64,000 nucleotides of DNA. Source: JBFGFX01 sp965232455. GTDB taxonomy: Bacteria; Pseudomonadota; Gammaproteobacteria; Steroidobacterales; Woeseiaceae. Where the stretch lies: the NCBI GenBank assembly GCA_965232455.1, contig OZ246981.1, positions 5,704,001 through 5,768,000 on the forward strand, written 5' to 3'. The translations under genes and the position numbers were made by a program. Below are positions 17,154 to 26,449 of the stretch, in pieces. The notes under the pieces were generated by a model. That model had not been told where the DNA came from. It saw nothing but the letters and a program-made list of their open reading frames with translations, and did not search any database. The stretch's first letter is position 1. Each line of letters begins with the position of its first letter.

Positions 17154-17654
17154 TCACGAACGCGCTGCAGGCGCTCCCGACGACACGCTGCCCGTTATCG
17201 GCGGCAACCTGGATTCGACCGGTGAAGACTGAATGATCGAGGTGTTGGTCATCGCATAGGGGATGACTTTGTCGATCAGGCGCTCGAGGTGGGCGATCGA
17301 GCGGACGTGGGCGCGCGCGATAAAGCAGTCCTCGCCGGTGACGCGGTCGCACTGGACGATCTCCGGCAGGCCCCGGATGATCTCGGCCACTCTGGTCAGC
17401 TCACCCGGGATTGGGCGTATACGCAGCCACGCCGCAACCGGCAGTCCAAGCCCTTCGGGACTGATCTGCGCCGCATAACCGCGGATCACGCCCGCTTCCT
17501 CCAGCCGGCGGATGCGCTCGCCGACGCTCGGCGGCGACAGCCCGACGCGGCGCGCCAGCTCGGCCGTGCTCGTGCGGGCATCGTCGGCCAACGCCTCGAG
17601 GATTTTCACGTCGATCGAATCGATCGAGCCGTTTTCGTATCGAAGGCGTTTCAT
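17154..17654 (-). CDS. Lrp/AsnC family transcriptional regulator
   Basis: The 166-residue protein has an N-terminal winged helix-turn-helix (D-x-K-I-L-E-A-L-A-D-D-A-R, then E-L-A-R-R-V-G-L-S-P-P-S-V-G-E-R-I-R-R-L-E, about residues 15-60). A C-terminal RAM/AsnC domain with Y-A-A-Q-I and the C-D-R-V-T-G-E-D-C-F motif (about 70-145) binds the effector, usually an amino acid. I chose ATG 17654, preceded by AAAGGG with suitable spacing. It is divergent from a RhtA-like amino-acid exporter 90 bases away, which it probably controls. Confidence 0.9.
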   Translation of the reverse strand: MKRLRYENGSIDSIDVKILEALADDARTSTAELARRVGLSPPSVGERIRRLEEAGVIRGYAAQISPEGLGLPVAAWLRIRPIPGELTRVAEIIRGLPEIVQCDRVTGEDCFIARAHVRSIAHLERLIDKVIPYAMTNTSIIQSSPVESRLPPITGSVSSGAPAARS

Positions 17655-17744
17655 CACTGAGCCCTTTGATTATTCGTCCGTTACCCGTTTATACATCACT
17701 TTCTCCATCCAAACCCCGATACTTGCCTGCCAACATACGCCCGT

Positions 17745-18650
17745 ATGACGTCCGATGTCTCCGTCTCGAGTTCCGCGCTCAATCGCGCCGCCGCCGCGCT
17801 CCCGCCCCAGCTCTGGTTCGGCGTCAGCGCCGTCTTCCACTATCTGGGCCCGTCCTTCGCCGTGCTGTTGTTTCCGGCCGTCGGCGTGCTCGGCGTTGCC
17901 TGGTTCCGCATCGCGTCCGCCGCCGTGATATTCGCGCCGATGACGCGCCCGTGGCGGACGCTGCGGAACGGCGACGGCCGCACCCGGCGGCTGCTCATTG
18001 GCCTGGGCGTATGCCTGGCGGTCATGAACACATCGTTTTATCTCGCGCTCGACAGGCTGCCGATGAGCCTCGTTGCCGCAATGGAGTTTGTGGGAACGAT
18101 CGGCGTTGCGCTGTTCGGTCTGCGAACGGGCAGGAATTACCTGGCGCTCGCCCTGGCCGTGACCGGAGTGTTCGTGCTCATCGACGTGAAATGGGCGACC
18201 GATCCGCTGGGCTTGTTTTGGGCGGGTCTCAACGCGGCGTTGTTCAGCGTGTACATCGTCCTCGGCCACAAAGCGGCGGAAGGCGGCGCGGGCAGCGGCG
18301 TCGAACGGCTCGGCGCGGCCATGGCGATCGCGTTCGTGATTTTGATGCCGGTGGGATTTGTCGAGGCGCTGTGGGCGTTCAGCGTTCCGGAACTCGTGCT
18401 CGCCGGAATAGCGGTGGGCGTCTGCTCTTCGGTCGTTCCCTACGTCTGCGACCAGCTGGCGATGTCGCGTTTGCCGCGCGCGTCGTTTGCGTTGCTGCTC
18501 GCGCTGCTGCCGGCTGTCGCGACGACGATCGCGGCGCTGATTCTGGCACAGATTCCGACGTTAGGTGACGTGGCAGGGGTTCTGCTGGTCATGGCGGGCG
18601 TCGCGATTCACAAACCTCCGGTCGCGCCACCGGTAAACCGCCGCACGTGA
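17745..18650 (+). CDS. EamA/DMT family transporter, RhtA-like
   Basis: The 301-residue protein has ten predicted hydrophobic helices in two EamA repeats. The segment M-N-T-S-F-Y-L-A-L-D-R-L-P-M and A-A-M-E-F-V-G-T-I-G-V-A-L match the RhtA-type threonine/homoserine exporter signature. The protein likely exports an amino acid or similar metabolite from the cytoplasm. The divergent Lrp-type regulator beside it supports an amino-acid link. I leave the symbol blank because the substrate is not proven. Confidence 0.85.
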   Translation: MTSDVSVSSSALNRAAAALPPQLWFGVSAVFHYLGPSFAVLLFPAVGVLGVAWFRIASAAVIFAPMTRPWRTLRNGDGRTRRLLIGLGVCLAVMNTSFYLALDRLPMSLVAAMEFVGTIGVALFGLRTGRNYLALALAVTGVFVLIDVKWATDPLGLFWAGLNAALFSVYIVLGHKAAEGGAGSGVERLGAAMAIAFVILMPVGFVEALWAFSVPELVLAGIAVGVCSSVVPYVCDQLAMSRLPRASFALLLALLPAVATTIAALILAQIPTLGDVAGVLLVMAGVAIHKPPVAPPVNRRT

Positions 18651-18656
18651 CGCTGT

Positions 18657-19076
18657 TCAGCGGTCGGTTTTTTCTCCCTGGCCATCGCCTTGCAGATATT
18701 CGTTCACCAGATCGCTGAGCGGTTCCGGATACTCGAAAAACTCGTCGCTGAGAGCGCCCAGAGCTTCCAGCGTGGCATCGTCATCCGCCGCTTGATCATG
18801 CTCGGACGCATCGTCGGGATAGCCGTCCGGATACGCCAGCGCAATGGCGCAAGCCAGCAGTTCCCTGGTTTCCGGCGCTTCGATAGCCTCCAGGGCCTGC
18901 AGCGTCTGAAGGGCGAACTGGCCGCTGGAATTGAAAAAGAACTGATCGAAACCGCCGTTGTTCACCTGGGCTTCGAGCATGTGTATCAGACAGGCGGTTT
19001 GCGTGGTGCGCGGCAGCGACTCCAAGTGTGCCGCGTCCTCGACCAGGATGTCGTCGAAATCGTCGGGATACTTCAT
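18657..19076 (-). CDS. DMP19 (DUF4375) family protein
   Basis: I chose ATG 19076 because AGGGAG lies about 9 bases upstream; the frame stays open far upstream but there it is antisense-like filler. The 139-residue protein has the family core E-A-Q-V-N-N-G-G-F-D-Q-F-F-F-N-S-S-G (about residue 37), then T-L-Q-A-L-E-A-I-E-A-P, as in DMP19/DUF4375 proteins. DMP19 in Neisseria is a DNA-mimic protein that counters a repressor; many relatives look like immunity proteins. The C-terminus is very acidic, consistent with a nucleic-acid mimic. Confidence 0.82.
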   Translation of the reverse strand: MKYPDDFDDILVEDAAHLESLPRTTQTACLIHMLEAQVNNGGFDQFFFNSSGQFALQTLQALEAIEAPETRELLACAIALAYPDGYPDDASEHDQAADDDATLEALGALSDEFFEYPEPLSDLVNEYLQGDGQGEKTDR

Positions 19077-19105
19077 AGAGGTGTCTCCCTGGGTTCGCGC
19101 GCGAA

Positions 19106-19735
19106 TCAGTAATAAAAAGCGACAATCGCGCCGTCGGTTTGCCCGCTCGCCCGCTCGAGCCATTTGTACATATCGTGAAGCGGATAGTTCAGTTCCCGCA
19201 TGGGGTCTTCGTCCGTTTCGTACAGCTCGCTTGCGCGGTAGCGTTCGAGCGCTATTTTGTGTGCTCTGACGTCCGCCGCCGACCAATAACCGAAATTGGC
19301 GATCTCCGGGTCCGGATACGGAATGTCGATCATCGCGCCGCCAAAAAACAGTTTGTCCAGATCCAGTCTGAGACTCAGGGTTTTCGCCGCCTCCTGCACA
19401 CGGTCCAGCCACTGGCCCGCACTGGCTACCTGAATCCAGTCTTCAAAATAATCGAAAGAATACTTCATGCTGAGCAGGTAATAGGCGTTCGCATACACAA
19501 CAGGGTCGAGCGTTCCGCCGACTTTTCCGAGGACGATGTCACGCAGCGCTCGCTTCAGGGGTGTTCGCCCGAAAAACGCCTTCAGCACGTCCAGCCTGGA
19601 GAGATTGGCGCTGTAATCCAGCGACTGTCCGCCATACCGATTCGCAACGTCGTCGATCAGGCCCAGTCTCCTGGAGCCCGCCGACGATTTCAACTCGTCC
19701 TCTGAAACGATGTAGATCGGAATTGTCGAACTCAT
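19106..19735 (-). CDS. Hypothetical protein
   Basis: The 209-residue protein starts with I-P-I-Y-I-V-S-E-D-E-L-K and has a helical mid-part rich in Leu and Tyr, without signal peptide or membrane helices. Its N-terminal layout (strand, then acidic residues and an S-A-G-S segment) recalls DUF7691-type proteins, but I would not name a family on this alone. It lies 29 bases upstream of the DMP19 gene on the same strand, so the two are probably co-transcribed. Both could be defensive or immunity-like proteins. Confidence 0.65.
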   Translation of the reverse strand: MSSTIPIYIVSEDELKSSAGSRRLGLIDDVANRYGGQSLDYSANLSRLDVLKAFFGRTPLKRALRDIVLGKVGGTLDPVVYANAYYLLSMKYSFDYFEDWIQVASAGQWLDRVQEAAKTLSLRLDLDKLFFGGAMIDIPYPDPEIANFGYWSAADVRAHKIALERYRASELYETDEDPMRELNYPLHDMYKWLERASGQTDGAIVAFYY

Positions 19736-19791
19736 TAGCTTCCCTGCCTCCTCGAGGTTGACCGCGCACTAGTTTTCCCCTGACCGCTTTC

Positions 19792-20673
19792 TCACCGGAC
19801 CGTTCCCGACCAGCGCGCCTGCTTTTCCGTTATCCAGCTCACAAACGACGCATAGTCGGACCCATCGGCTCCGCCAACGCTGAGCTCCACGAGCTCGCCG
19901 GACGACCAGAAGTCCTCCGGTGTCGGCAGGTCCGATTCGGCGTCCCAGACGGCGGTGCTTTCGTAGTCGTAGATTGTGAACACTTCATCGGCATCGGAAA
20001 TGAAGGCGTACATGCCCGAAACGCGGAGATCGTCTCCCGGTCCCGGAGGGCCGAAGGAGAGCGCCAGGTGTTCCGGTATCAGCTCGACGTCCGCAACCCA
20101 CGACGTTCCCGCGATGTTGAGGTTCCGACTATGTCGATACCATTTTACGTATTGCTCTTCACTCAGCTGAACGCCGGAATCGTCAACGTGACACCGATAG
20201 GTCGTTGTTCTGGTTTTCGTGTGAATCTCGTAGGCCGGTTCGCCCGAGCCATAGTCGAGTTCAGGCTCGCCGTGAAGATCGTCGATCGACTGATCGTACC
20301 GTGCAGCGATTTCCAGCGTGCACTGTTCGAGCCGCGCGTTGTGAGCGTCAATGTTGTTCCGGTGCTCCAGGCGGTTCAGGCCGACGACGGACCAGAAGAA
20401 CAGCTTGTGAAGAAGGTCGGCGATCACGAGCATGGCGGCCAAAGCCCTGAACACGCTGTTTGTACTATTCTTGAGGCAGCGAAGAACGGAAACCCATGCA
20501 AATAGCCGAACGGGAATGGTAATGAGGAAGGTGGCAAGCAACAGTGACGAAAAGCTGGCGAATACGTCCGATTGCTCGAGCACCAGTACCGCGATTGTCG
20601 AAAGCAGCACGAGGGTCAGGGATAACCAGAAGGCTTCGCTTAGCTTCTTTTCACCGTTCAGGAATTTGAGCAT
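19792..20673 (-). CDS. Hypothetical membrane protein
   Basis: The 293-residue protein has three hydrophobic helices within the first 100 residues (about 14-32, 38-60 and 80-98). A long soluble C-terminal domain rich in Asp, Glu, Tyr and Trp follows. No family is recognised. It is upstream of and on the same strand as the DMP19 pair, with a gap of 56 bases, so these three genes may form one unit. Confidence 0.68.
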   Translation of the reverse strand: MLKFLNGEKKLSEAFWLSLTLVLLSTIAVLVLEQSDVFASFSSLLLATFLITIPVRLFAWVSVLRCLKNSTNSVFRALAAMLVIADLLHKLFFWSVVGLNRLEHRNNIDAHNARLEQCTLEIAARYDQSIDDLHGEPELDYGSGEPAYEIHTKTRTTTYRCHVDDSGVQLSEEQYVKWYRHSRNLNIAGTSWVADVELIPEHLALSFGPPGPGDDLRVSGMYAFISDADEVFTIYDYESTAVWDAESDLPTPEDFWSSGELVELSVGGADGSDYASFVSWITEKQARWSGTVR

Positions 20674-20773
20674 TCAATGACCTGTCTACTGGCGGGCACG
20701 GCGGTTGCCGGTATCTCGACACTCAGCGGTTGTCGTATGATCGGGATGCGCCGGGGCTGAAGGGACGGGCAAC

Positions 20774-22651
20774 ATGAACAGAATGCACATAATCACTCAG
20801 GCGGCGTTTCTCGCTGTCGGCATGCTCTTCTCCGGCCTGCTTGCAGCGGATGAAAACCCGGTGCCGACGACTCTGCCGGAATTGAAAATCGCTGTCGAGG
20901 AACTGGTTAACGAAAACGATCTTCCCGCCGTCGGCATCGCGCTTGTTGACGAAAACGGACCGATTTGGGTGGCCGGGCTGGGCAAGTCCAACCTCGAAGA
21001 CGACGTCGATGCCGATGAACATTCAATGTTTCGTATCGGTTCCACGTCAAAGATGTTTGTGTCCCTGTCGGTGCTCAAACTCGTTGAAGAGGGGCGCTTG
21101 TCACTCGACGACGAGCTGTCCGCTCTGGCGCCGGACGTTGAGTTCGAGAACCGGTGGGAAGACACGGACCCGGTTCGGCTGGTGCATCTTCTGGAGCACA
21201 CGACCGGCTGGGACGACATTCATCTGCCCGAATATGCACACAACGTGCCTTCACCGGTTTCTCTGAAAGAAGGCTTGGACTATCACCCGCACTCCAGGGT
21301 TTCCCGCTGGAAACCCGGTTCACGCTCGTCATACTGCAATGCCGGTCCGCCGGTTGCCGCCTATATCGTCGAAAGTGTGACCGGGCAGGAGTTCGAGCAG
21401 TACGTCGACGAAAACTTTTTCAGGCCGATGCGCATGGAATCCATGACCTACCGCCTGTCCGACGACGTGAAGGAAAAAGGCGTGACCTTGTACGCCAACG
21501 GCAACAAGCCGCAGGACTATTGGCACATCATCATGCGGCCTTCCGGCTCAATTAATGCGTCAGCCAGCGACATGGCGCGATTCCTGGGACTGTTCGTCAA
21601 CCGCGGCGTGGCGGACGGCCGGCGGCTGGTTTCGGCGGAGTCAATGGAACGCATGGAGACCGTCGGATCGACCAGCGCCGCCAGGGCCGGCCAGCAGGCG
21701 GGGTACGGTTTGAGCAACTATTCGTCAACGCACAAAAGCTGGGTTTATCGTGCTCACGACGGCGGCGTGAATGGCGGCGTCACGGAGTTTGCGTACCTGC
21801 CGGACGCGAAGGTGGGTCACGCGATCATGACCAACTCGGACGACTTTGAGACCTTCGGCAAGATCAGCGACCTGATCAGGGACTATGAAACGCGCAACCT
21901 CGAGCCCGACGAACGTACGGCGGCCGTCGCGGTGTCGGACCGCCACAAAGACATTGAAGGCTATTATTATCCGATCAATTCCCGCCAACAGTTCGGGTAT
22001 TTTCTCGAGAGGGTGCTTGGCGTCCAGAAGTTATGGTTCGACGGTGACAGGCTGCTGCGCCAGGCAATGCTGGGCGGCGAGCCCGAGGGCTATTTCCCGG
22101 TGTCTTCCGTTTTGTATGCAGCCGAGGAATCGGGGCTGATCTCACTGTCCCGAGTCGACGATCCGTTGGTCGGCGGCGTCGTTCACGCAGGGACCGCAGT
22201 CCTGAAACCGGCGTCCGCACCGTTGGTCTACGGGCAATTTGCCGTCGCGGCTCTTTGGGTGCTGTCGATCGGCACGTCGCTCATCTACTTCCTGGTGTGG
22301 AGCGTCAGGAGACTGCGCCGGAAAATCGCTTCGGGTGCAACGATCCGGGTTCGCGTCTGGCCCCTGCTCGCGGGACTGTCGGTCGTCGCCGCCGTCGCGG
22401 CGTTCATAACGGGCGGGCGGGACCCGTTCGCGAGGCTGGGTTCCCCGACGTTCTTCTCATTGGCTATCACGTTGTCAACGATCGCATTTATGCTGTTCTC
22501 GGTCCTGGGCGTTTATACGTCCTTCAAAGAACGGAATACGGCGATGAACAGAGTCAACTATTGGTATTCCACCGCAATGTCGTCCATTCACCTGGTGGTT
22601 GCCGCGTACCTGCTTTGGTTCGGAGTCGTCGGGATGAGGACATGGGCGTAG
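20774..22651 (+). CDS. Serine hydrolase, beta-lactamase class C fold, membrane-anchored
   Basis: The 625-residue protein has a signal peptide (cleavage about residue 24) and a class C beta-lactamase-type domain (about 30-380) with S-T-S-K (about residue 97), Y-C-N (about residue 183; the usual motif is Y-x-N) and H-D-G-G near residue 332. A C-terminal region of about 130 residues carries several hydrophobic helices (about 485-505, 530-550, 560-585 and 600-620). Relatives are penicillin-binding-protein-like esterases or peptidases. The membrane C-terminus and signal peptide place the active site in the periplasm. Confidence 0.86.
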   Translation: MNRMHIITQAAFLAVGMLFSGLLAADENPVPTTLPELKIAVEELVNENDLPAVGIALVDENGPIWVAGLGKSNLEDDVDADEHSMFRIGSTSKMFVSLSVLKLVEEGRLSLDDELSALAPDVEFENRWEDTDPVRLVHLLEHTTGWDDIHLPEYAHNVPSPVSLKEGLDYHPHSRVSRWKPGSRSSYCNAGPPVAAYIVESVTGQEFEQYVDENFFRPMRMESMTYRLSDDVKEKGVTLYANGNKPQDYWHIIMRPSGSINASASDMARFLGLFVNRGVADGRRLVSAESMERMETVGSTSAARAGQQAGYGLSNYSSTHKSWVYRAHDGGVNGGVTEFAYLPDAKVGHAIMTNSDDFETFGKISDLIRDYETRNLEPDERTAAVAVSDRHKDIEGYYYPINSRQQFGYFLERVLGVQKLWFDGDRLLRQAMLGGEPEGYFPVSSVLYAAEESGLISLSRVDDPLVGGVVHAGTAVLKPASAPLVYGQFAVAALWVLSIGTSLIYFLVWSVRRLRRKIASGATIRVRVWPLLAGLSVVAAVAAFITGGRDPFARLGSPTFFSLAITLSTIAFMLFSVLGVYTSFKERNTAMNRVNYWYSTAMSSIHLVVAAYLLWFGVVGMRTWA

Positions 22652-22716
22652 TGATTTTCGGGGTTTGCAGGGACTTTTCGTCCCGGGCGGAGACCGGAGG
22701 CTCTTTTTTCCGGCCG

Positions 22717-23820
22717 ATGAGAACGTCGGCGCCATACCTGCTGAGTTTTTTCGGCGCGCTGTTGCTGTGCGCATGCACGAAACCGCCCGCCGATACCGCC
22801 GACCCGGCTCCCGATGAGCGCATCGTTTTGCTTCGTGAACGACTGTCCGCGGTGGCGGCGGAGGGCGCGTCCGGCGTGCTACGTGTCAGCTATCGGGGCG
22901 ACCTGCTGTTCGAGAGCGGATACGGATCGGCGTCCTGCGTCCTCGATGAGCCGGTGACGTCTGCCCACGTTTTCATGATCGGCTCGATTACCAAGGAATT
23001 CACCCGGGTGTTGGCCTACGTGCTCGAGGAAGACGGCGTGCTCTCTCTCGACGATACGGTGGCCGATCATTTGTCGGACTTCAAAGGCCCCATCGGCGGC
23101 GTTACGCTGCGGCAGCTGTTGGATCACACCGGCGGGTTGCCCGATCTCATCGACGAGCGCGGACAGGCCGTTCCGTACACCGTGGAGTACGACTACGCAC
23201 CCGTCGCGCGGGACGAGCTGATCGCCCGCGCCAATGTGGCCGAATTGATCTTCGAGCCCGGCCGGAACGAAGCGTATTCCAACCTGGGTTACCAGCTGCT
23301 GGCCGCGATTTACGAAGTCGCCGCGGGCGAGCGTTTCGCCGACCTCCTGCGCCGGCACGTTTATGAACCGGCGGGCATGCGGGATACCGACTTTTGGTTT
23401 GCCGATGAGATCACGCGACCCTACGCCGACGGCTGCCGCGCGAACGACGTGCACTGGGGTAACCCCGTCGACGATGCAATGTGGAGTGAGTCCGGGCCCT
23501 CCTGGAATCTGATCGGCGCCGGTGGTTTGCTCTCCACCGCCTCGAGCCTCGCGGCGTTCTTCGAGGGCATTGGCGTGGGCGCGTACTTCGACAGCCCGGA
23601 GCAAGCCGAAAAATACAAAGCGCAGCGGATGGTGTTCTCGAAAAGCCGCCGGCAGCGTGTGATGGGTCCGGCGGGGTCAAACGGCATATTCAACGCTGTC
23701 GCCTACTGGGCGGACGACGATCGTTTCAGCGTGGTGCTGATGACGAATCGGGCCGATCATCCGGCCGAGGGCGGTTTGTTCCGGGACGTTGTGAGGCTGT
23801 TTCCGGTAGAGAGTTTCTAA
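22717..23820 (+). CDS. Serine hydrolase lipoprotein, beta-lactamase class C fold
   Basis: From ATG 22717 the 367-residue protein has a lipobox L-L-L-C-A-C (Cys about residue 18). The catalytic domain has S-I-T-K (about residue 92) and Y-S-N (about residue 186), with L-L-D-H-T-G-G-L-P between them, all typical of class C beta-lactamase/DD-peptidase-like hydrolases. It follows the previous serine hydrolase by 65 bases on the same strand. The two differ in anchoring (helix bundle versus lipid), so this is not a recent tandem duplication. Confidence 0.86.
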   Translation: MRTSAPYLLSFFGALLLCACTKPPADTADPAPDERIVLLRERLSAVAAEGASGVLRVSYRGDLLFESGYGSASCVLDEPVTSAHVFMIGSITKEFTRVLAYVLEEDGVLSLDDTVADHLSDFKGPIGGVTLRQLLDHTGGLPDLIDERGQAVPYTVEYDYAPVARDELIARANVAELIFEPGRNEAYSNLGYQLLAAIYEVAAGERFADLLRRHVYEPAGMRDTDFWFADEITRPYADGCRANDVHWGNPVDDAMWSESGPSWNLIGAGGLLSTASSLAAFFEGIGVGAYFDSPEQAEKYKAQRMVFSKSRRQRVMGPAGSNGIFNAVAYWADDDRFSVVLMTNRADHPAEGGLFRDVVRLFPVESF

Positions 23821-23915
23821 CGCTCGATCGACGGGGACTCGCGGGTGGCCGGAGCGGGCGGCCGAATTCGTTTGCTCGCCGGGAGAAACGAATCCGATCC
23901 CGCGCCGTCCTGTCC

Positions 23916-24683
23916 TCAGTTTCGTCCCGCCATCACACCGCCGTCCACGTCCCAAACGGCGCCGGTAACCCAGCTGGCTTTGTCGGAAAGCAAAAACGTT
24001 ACGACCTCGGCAACGTCGCCCGCCTGGCCGATACGGCCGATCGGGTGAAAGCCGTCAAACGCCGCCAGCGCCGAATCCAGCGCTTCGGGATCGATGAACG
24101 CTTCGTAAATGGGCGTCTTGACGACGGCCGGTGAGACCGCATTGACCCGGATGCCGTAGTCCGCCAGTTCCATGGCCATATGCTGGGTCAGCGAATGCAG
24201 TCCCGCCTTGGCCATCGAGTAGGCCGACGACGGCGTCGCCTTGACCGCCTGTTTTGCCCACATCGAACCGATGTTCACGATGGAACCGCCGCCGTTGGCC
24301 CTCATGTTCAGCGCGACGGATTGAGAGATGAAAAACGTCGCTTTGTTGAGGCCCATATAGGCCTCGTAATCGTCCTCGGTGTGCTCGAGAAACGGCGTGG
24401 GGTTGAAATAGCCGGCCGCGTTGACCAGGTATTCGATGCGCCGGCCGTGGTCGTCGACGACCGCGGCAATATTTTCGAGGTTCGCCGGGTCGTATAGATT
24501 GGCCTGGATGGATTCAACGGTACCGAACCGGGAAAGCTCCTCGCGAGCGTTCTCCAACTTGCCCACGTCGTTGCCGACGATCAACGTGGCGGTACCGGAT
24601 TGTAAAAGCCGTTTGGCAACGGCGTAACCCATGCCACTGGAACCGCCGACGACCAATGCCCAGGATTTGCTTGACGATGTCAT
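23916..24683 (-). CDS. SDR family oxidoreductase
   Basis: The 255-residue protein is a classical short-chain dehydrogenase: G-G-S-S-G-M-G (about residue 13, nucleotide binding), N-A-A-G (about residue 88), catalytic Ser in the I-G-S-M segment (about residue 140), Y-S-M-A-K (about residue 155) and P-A-V-V-K-T-P near residue 185. The motif variant G-G-x-x-G-M-G and N-D in the beta-2 end fit either NAD or NADP. The start has GGAG upstream. It is divergent from an HxlR-type regulator, a common arrangement for redox-stress SDRs. Confidence 0.9.
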   Translation of the reverse strand: MTSSSKSWALVVGGSSGMGYAVAKRLLQSGTATLIVGNDVGKLENAREELSRFGTVESIQANLYDPANLENIAAVVDDHGRRIEYLVNAAGYFNPTPFLEHTEDDYEAYMGLNKATFFISQSVALNMRANGGGSIVNIGSMWAKQAVKATPSSAYSMAKAGLHSLTQHMAMELADYGIRVNAVSPAVVKTPIYEAFIDPEALDSALAAFDGFHPIGRIGQAGDVAEVVTFLLSDKASWVTGAVWDVDGGVMAGRN

Positions 24684-24849
24684 TGTATTCTCCGATTAGT
24701 TTGCGTAACGAATGCGGGCCAAGCTATCGAAGCGCGGATGTCGGGAAAAGCGGGCACAACGCGGTGCGGTGGGTACTTTTTGGTGCATATTGTTGAATAC
24801 CCGGAAAAAAGAAATTTCAAGAAAATCGCCGCCCAGCGAAAGTGGGCGA

Positions 24850-25143
24850 ATGGTCGAGGTTATCTACGGCTGCAAATGGTCGCTGACCGTTTACGAGCTA
24901 CTCGCCGGCGGCATAAACAGGCCGGGAGAAATGGTGCGAAGTGTCGATGGGCTTTCGACCAAGGTGCTCAACAGCTGTTTGAAGAAGAACGTCGATTTCG
25001 GAATCATCGAACGCATCGCCTATCCTGAAATTCCTCCGAGAGTGGAATACGTCGTCACGCCGTTCGGCCAAAAGTTTATTCGCGTACTCGATGATCTCGA
25101 AAAGCTGCAAGAGGAAATAGACGCGGCGTCCGACGAACGTTGA
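24850..25143 (+). CDS. HxlR-type winged-helix regulator
   Basis: The protein has the HxlR core: G-C-K-W-S-L-T-V-Y-E-L-L (the usual G-G-K-W motif), then a helix-turn-helix with L-S-T-K-V-L-N-S-C-L-K-K and the wing R-V-E-Y-V-V-T-P-F-G. I give ATG 24850 as start (97 residues), but the frame is open to an ATG at 24712 and ribosome-binding sites are weak, so the start is uncertain. The Cys in G-C-K-W could be redox-sensitive as in other HxlR regulators. It is divergent from the SDR gene, its probable target. Confidence 0.78.
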   Translation: MVEVIYGCKWSLTVYELLAGGINRPGEMVRSVDGLSTKVLNSCLKKNVDFGIIERIAYPEIPPRVEYVVTPFGQKFIRVLDDLEKLQEEIDAASDER

Positions 25144-25441
25144 GCAATGGAAATCCCGTGGGCTCGCCGGGGGCGTGCAAGGGTGCTGTCGTCGCCGAAA
25201 GCGGGTACCGTTTGCAGCGATGACGTGCATCCGGAAGACGTATTCACCTGTAAGGTTTTTTTAACTGTTTTTCATAAACCGCAGCGGGCCGTCCGCGAGC
25301 ACCGCAGCGGCCGTCCACCGCTCCCGAGCGTTTCGCCGGGGAAACATTACGTTTCCTTGCAGATTGGTCACGACCGTTGGATTCTTAAGATCTACGTGGA
25401 GACGTAGTCGCTCGTTGAGCGCGTTTATTGCACAGGCCTTA

Positions 25442-25873
25442 ATGAACAATAACAAGAACGCCGCAGCAAGGATAAGGATTGTCGAAAAACTCAGTCTGAA
25501 TTCCGACCAGCTACAGCACATGGAATGGAGGTTATCGGTCCCGGAACACAGATTCGATTGTGGACCCAGATCGGTTTGGGAAACGAATGGATATCAGCCG
25601 CATCTTTTTGCCGCGATTCTCCTGGCCACCGGCGAGCCGATCGGCATCGTTTACCGCGCCGGGCTGCCCAGCGAAATCAATGCGTCGTGGTGGATTGACA
25701 GCAAGTATCGCGGCAAGGGGTACGGGTCCGAGATGATCGACCAGCTTGCCGATCTGCTGTTGGAGGAGGGGGTGACCGGAGTCGGGGATATAGTGAATAA
25801 CACGTTCAGGGGTGAATACGACCTGGCGTCGGAGCGTTTGTTGTCTCGATTGAAATCAAGAATATCGGGGTGA
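25442..25873 (+). CDS. GNAT family acetyltransferase
   Basis: The protein (143 residues from ATG 25442) shows W-W-I-D-S-K-Y-R-G-K-G-Y-G-S-E-M-I, containing the acetyl-CoA loop R-G-K-G-Y-G. A catalytic-type helix and I-V-N-N-T-F-R-G-E-Y-D-L follow. The substrate is unknown. The start is supported by a preceding weak purine stretch only; the frame runs to 25364. The 298 bases before it, 25144-25441, contain a T-rich run (about 25254-25272) but nothing I can name. Confidence 0.72.
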   Translation: MNNNKNAAARIRIVEKLSLNSDQLQHMEWRLSVPEHRFDCGPRSVWETNGYQPHLFAAILLATGEPIGIVYRAGLPSEINASWWIDSKYRGKGYGSEMIDQLADLLLEEGVTGVGDIVNNTFRGEYDLASERLLSRLKSRISG

Positions 25874-26037
25874 TTGGATAGTGTGTTGTCGAGTCTTATG
25901 ACTCGCAGATGCCGGGCGGTGAGCAAAATAGGTCGATTCGAGACGGCCGTTCGCCCACCGCAACCGGATGAATTGGAGTTTCCGCTGGAGTCACGCGACT
26001 GGTCTCCCCTAAGCACCAGGCGCGTTGAAGCCCGATT

Positions 26038-26069
26038 GAGGGGGACCCTTGGTCCCCCTCTTCTTTTTT
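26038..26069 (+). terminator. Rho-independent terminator
   Basis: A perfect 10-bp stem (GAGGGGGACC with GGTCCCCCTC) and a 3-base loop are followed by TTCTTTTTT. It lies 165 bases after the GNAT gene and is the best transcription end for it. The remainder of the 576-base gap from 25874 to 26449 has no other feature I can support. Confidence 0.88.
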
Positions 26070-26449
26070 CGCCGCGAGGCGAACGTTTGCCGCCGGCGGA
26101 CAACCCTTATCCGGCGACGCAGACGGTGCGCCCGCCCTCCCGGTCGTACCGGAACGCTGAACGTCGGTCGGGATCTCCGGTCAACACACTGTTTCCGAAA
26201 TATTACATGCGGCGCTGGCGCCTGCCGGGATCCGCGAAAAATCAAGGGCTTCTGTCCGGCGAATCCAGAGGCGACGGCCGTCGGCGCGGGGCGCTTCCCC
26301 GCGGAGGCTACTGTTTTATCAGCCGGTCAACTAGGATCAGGCCCGGTTTCAACGAGCATGCTTCTCTGGCCGTTTCTTCTCCGATACGACCTGCATGGTG
26401 ACGTCATGCTCTATATTCCCGGTGACGCAATTGCTGAGCAACGTTTGCA

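Noticed and set aside
22255..22716. Upstream extension of the second serine hydrolase
   Set aside because: It overlaps the end of the preceding hydrolase in another frame and lacks protein-like sequence; the lipobox fits the start at 22717.
25874..26401. Plus-strand frame of 175 codons after the GNAT gene
   Set aside because: It runs through the strong terminator at 26038-26069 and is Arg/Pro/Ser-rich without structure.
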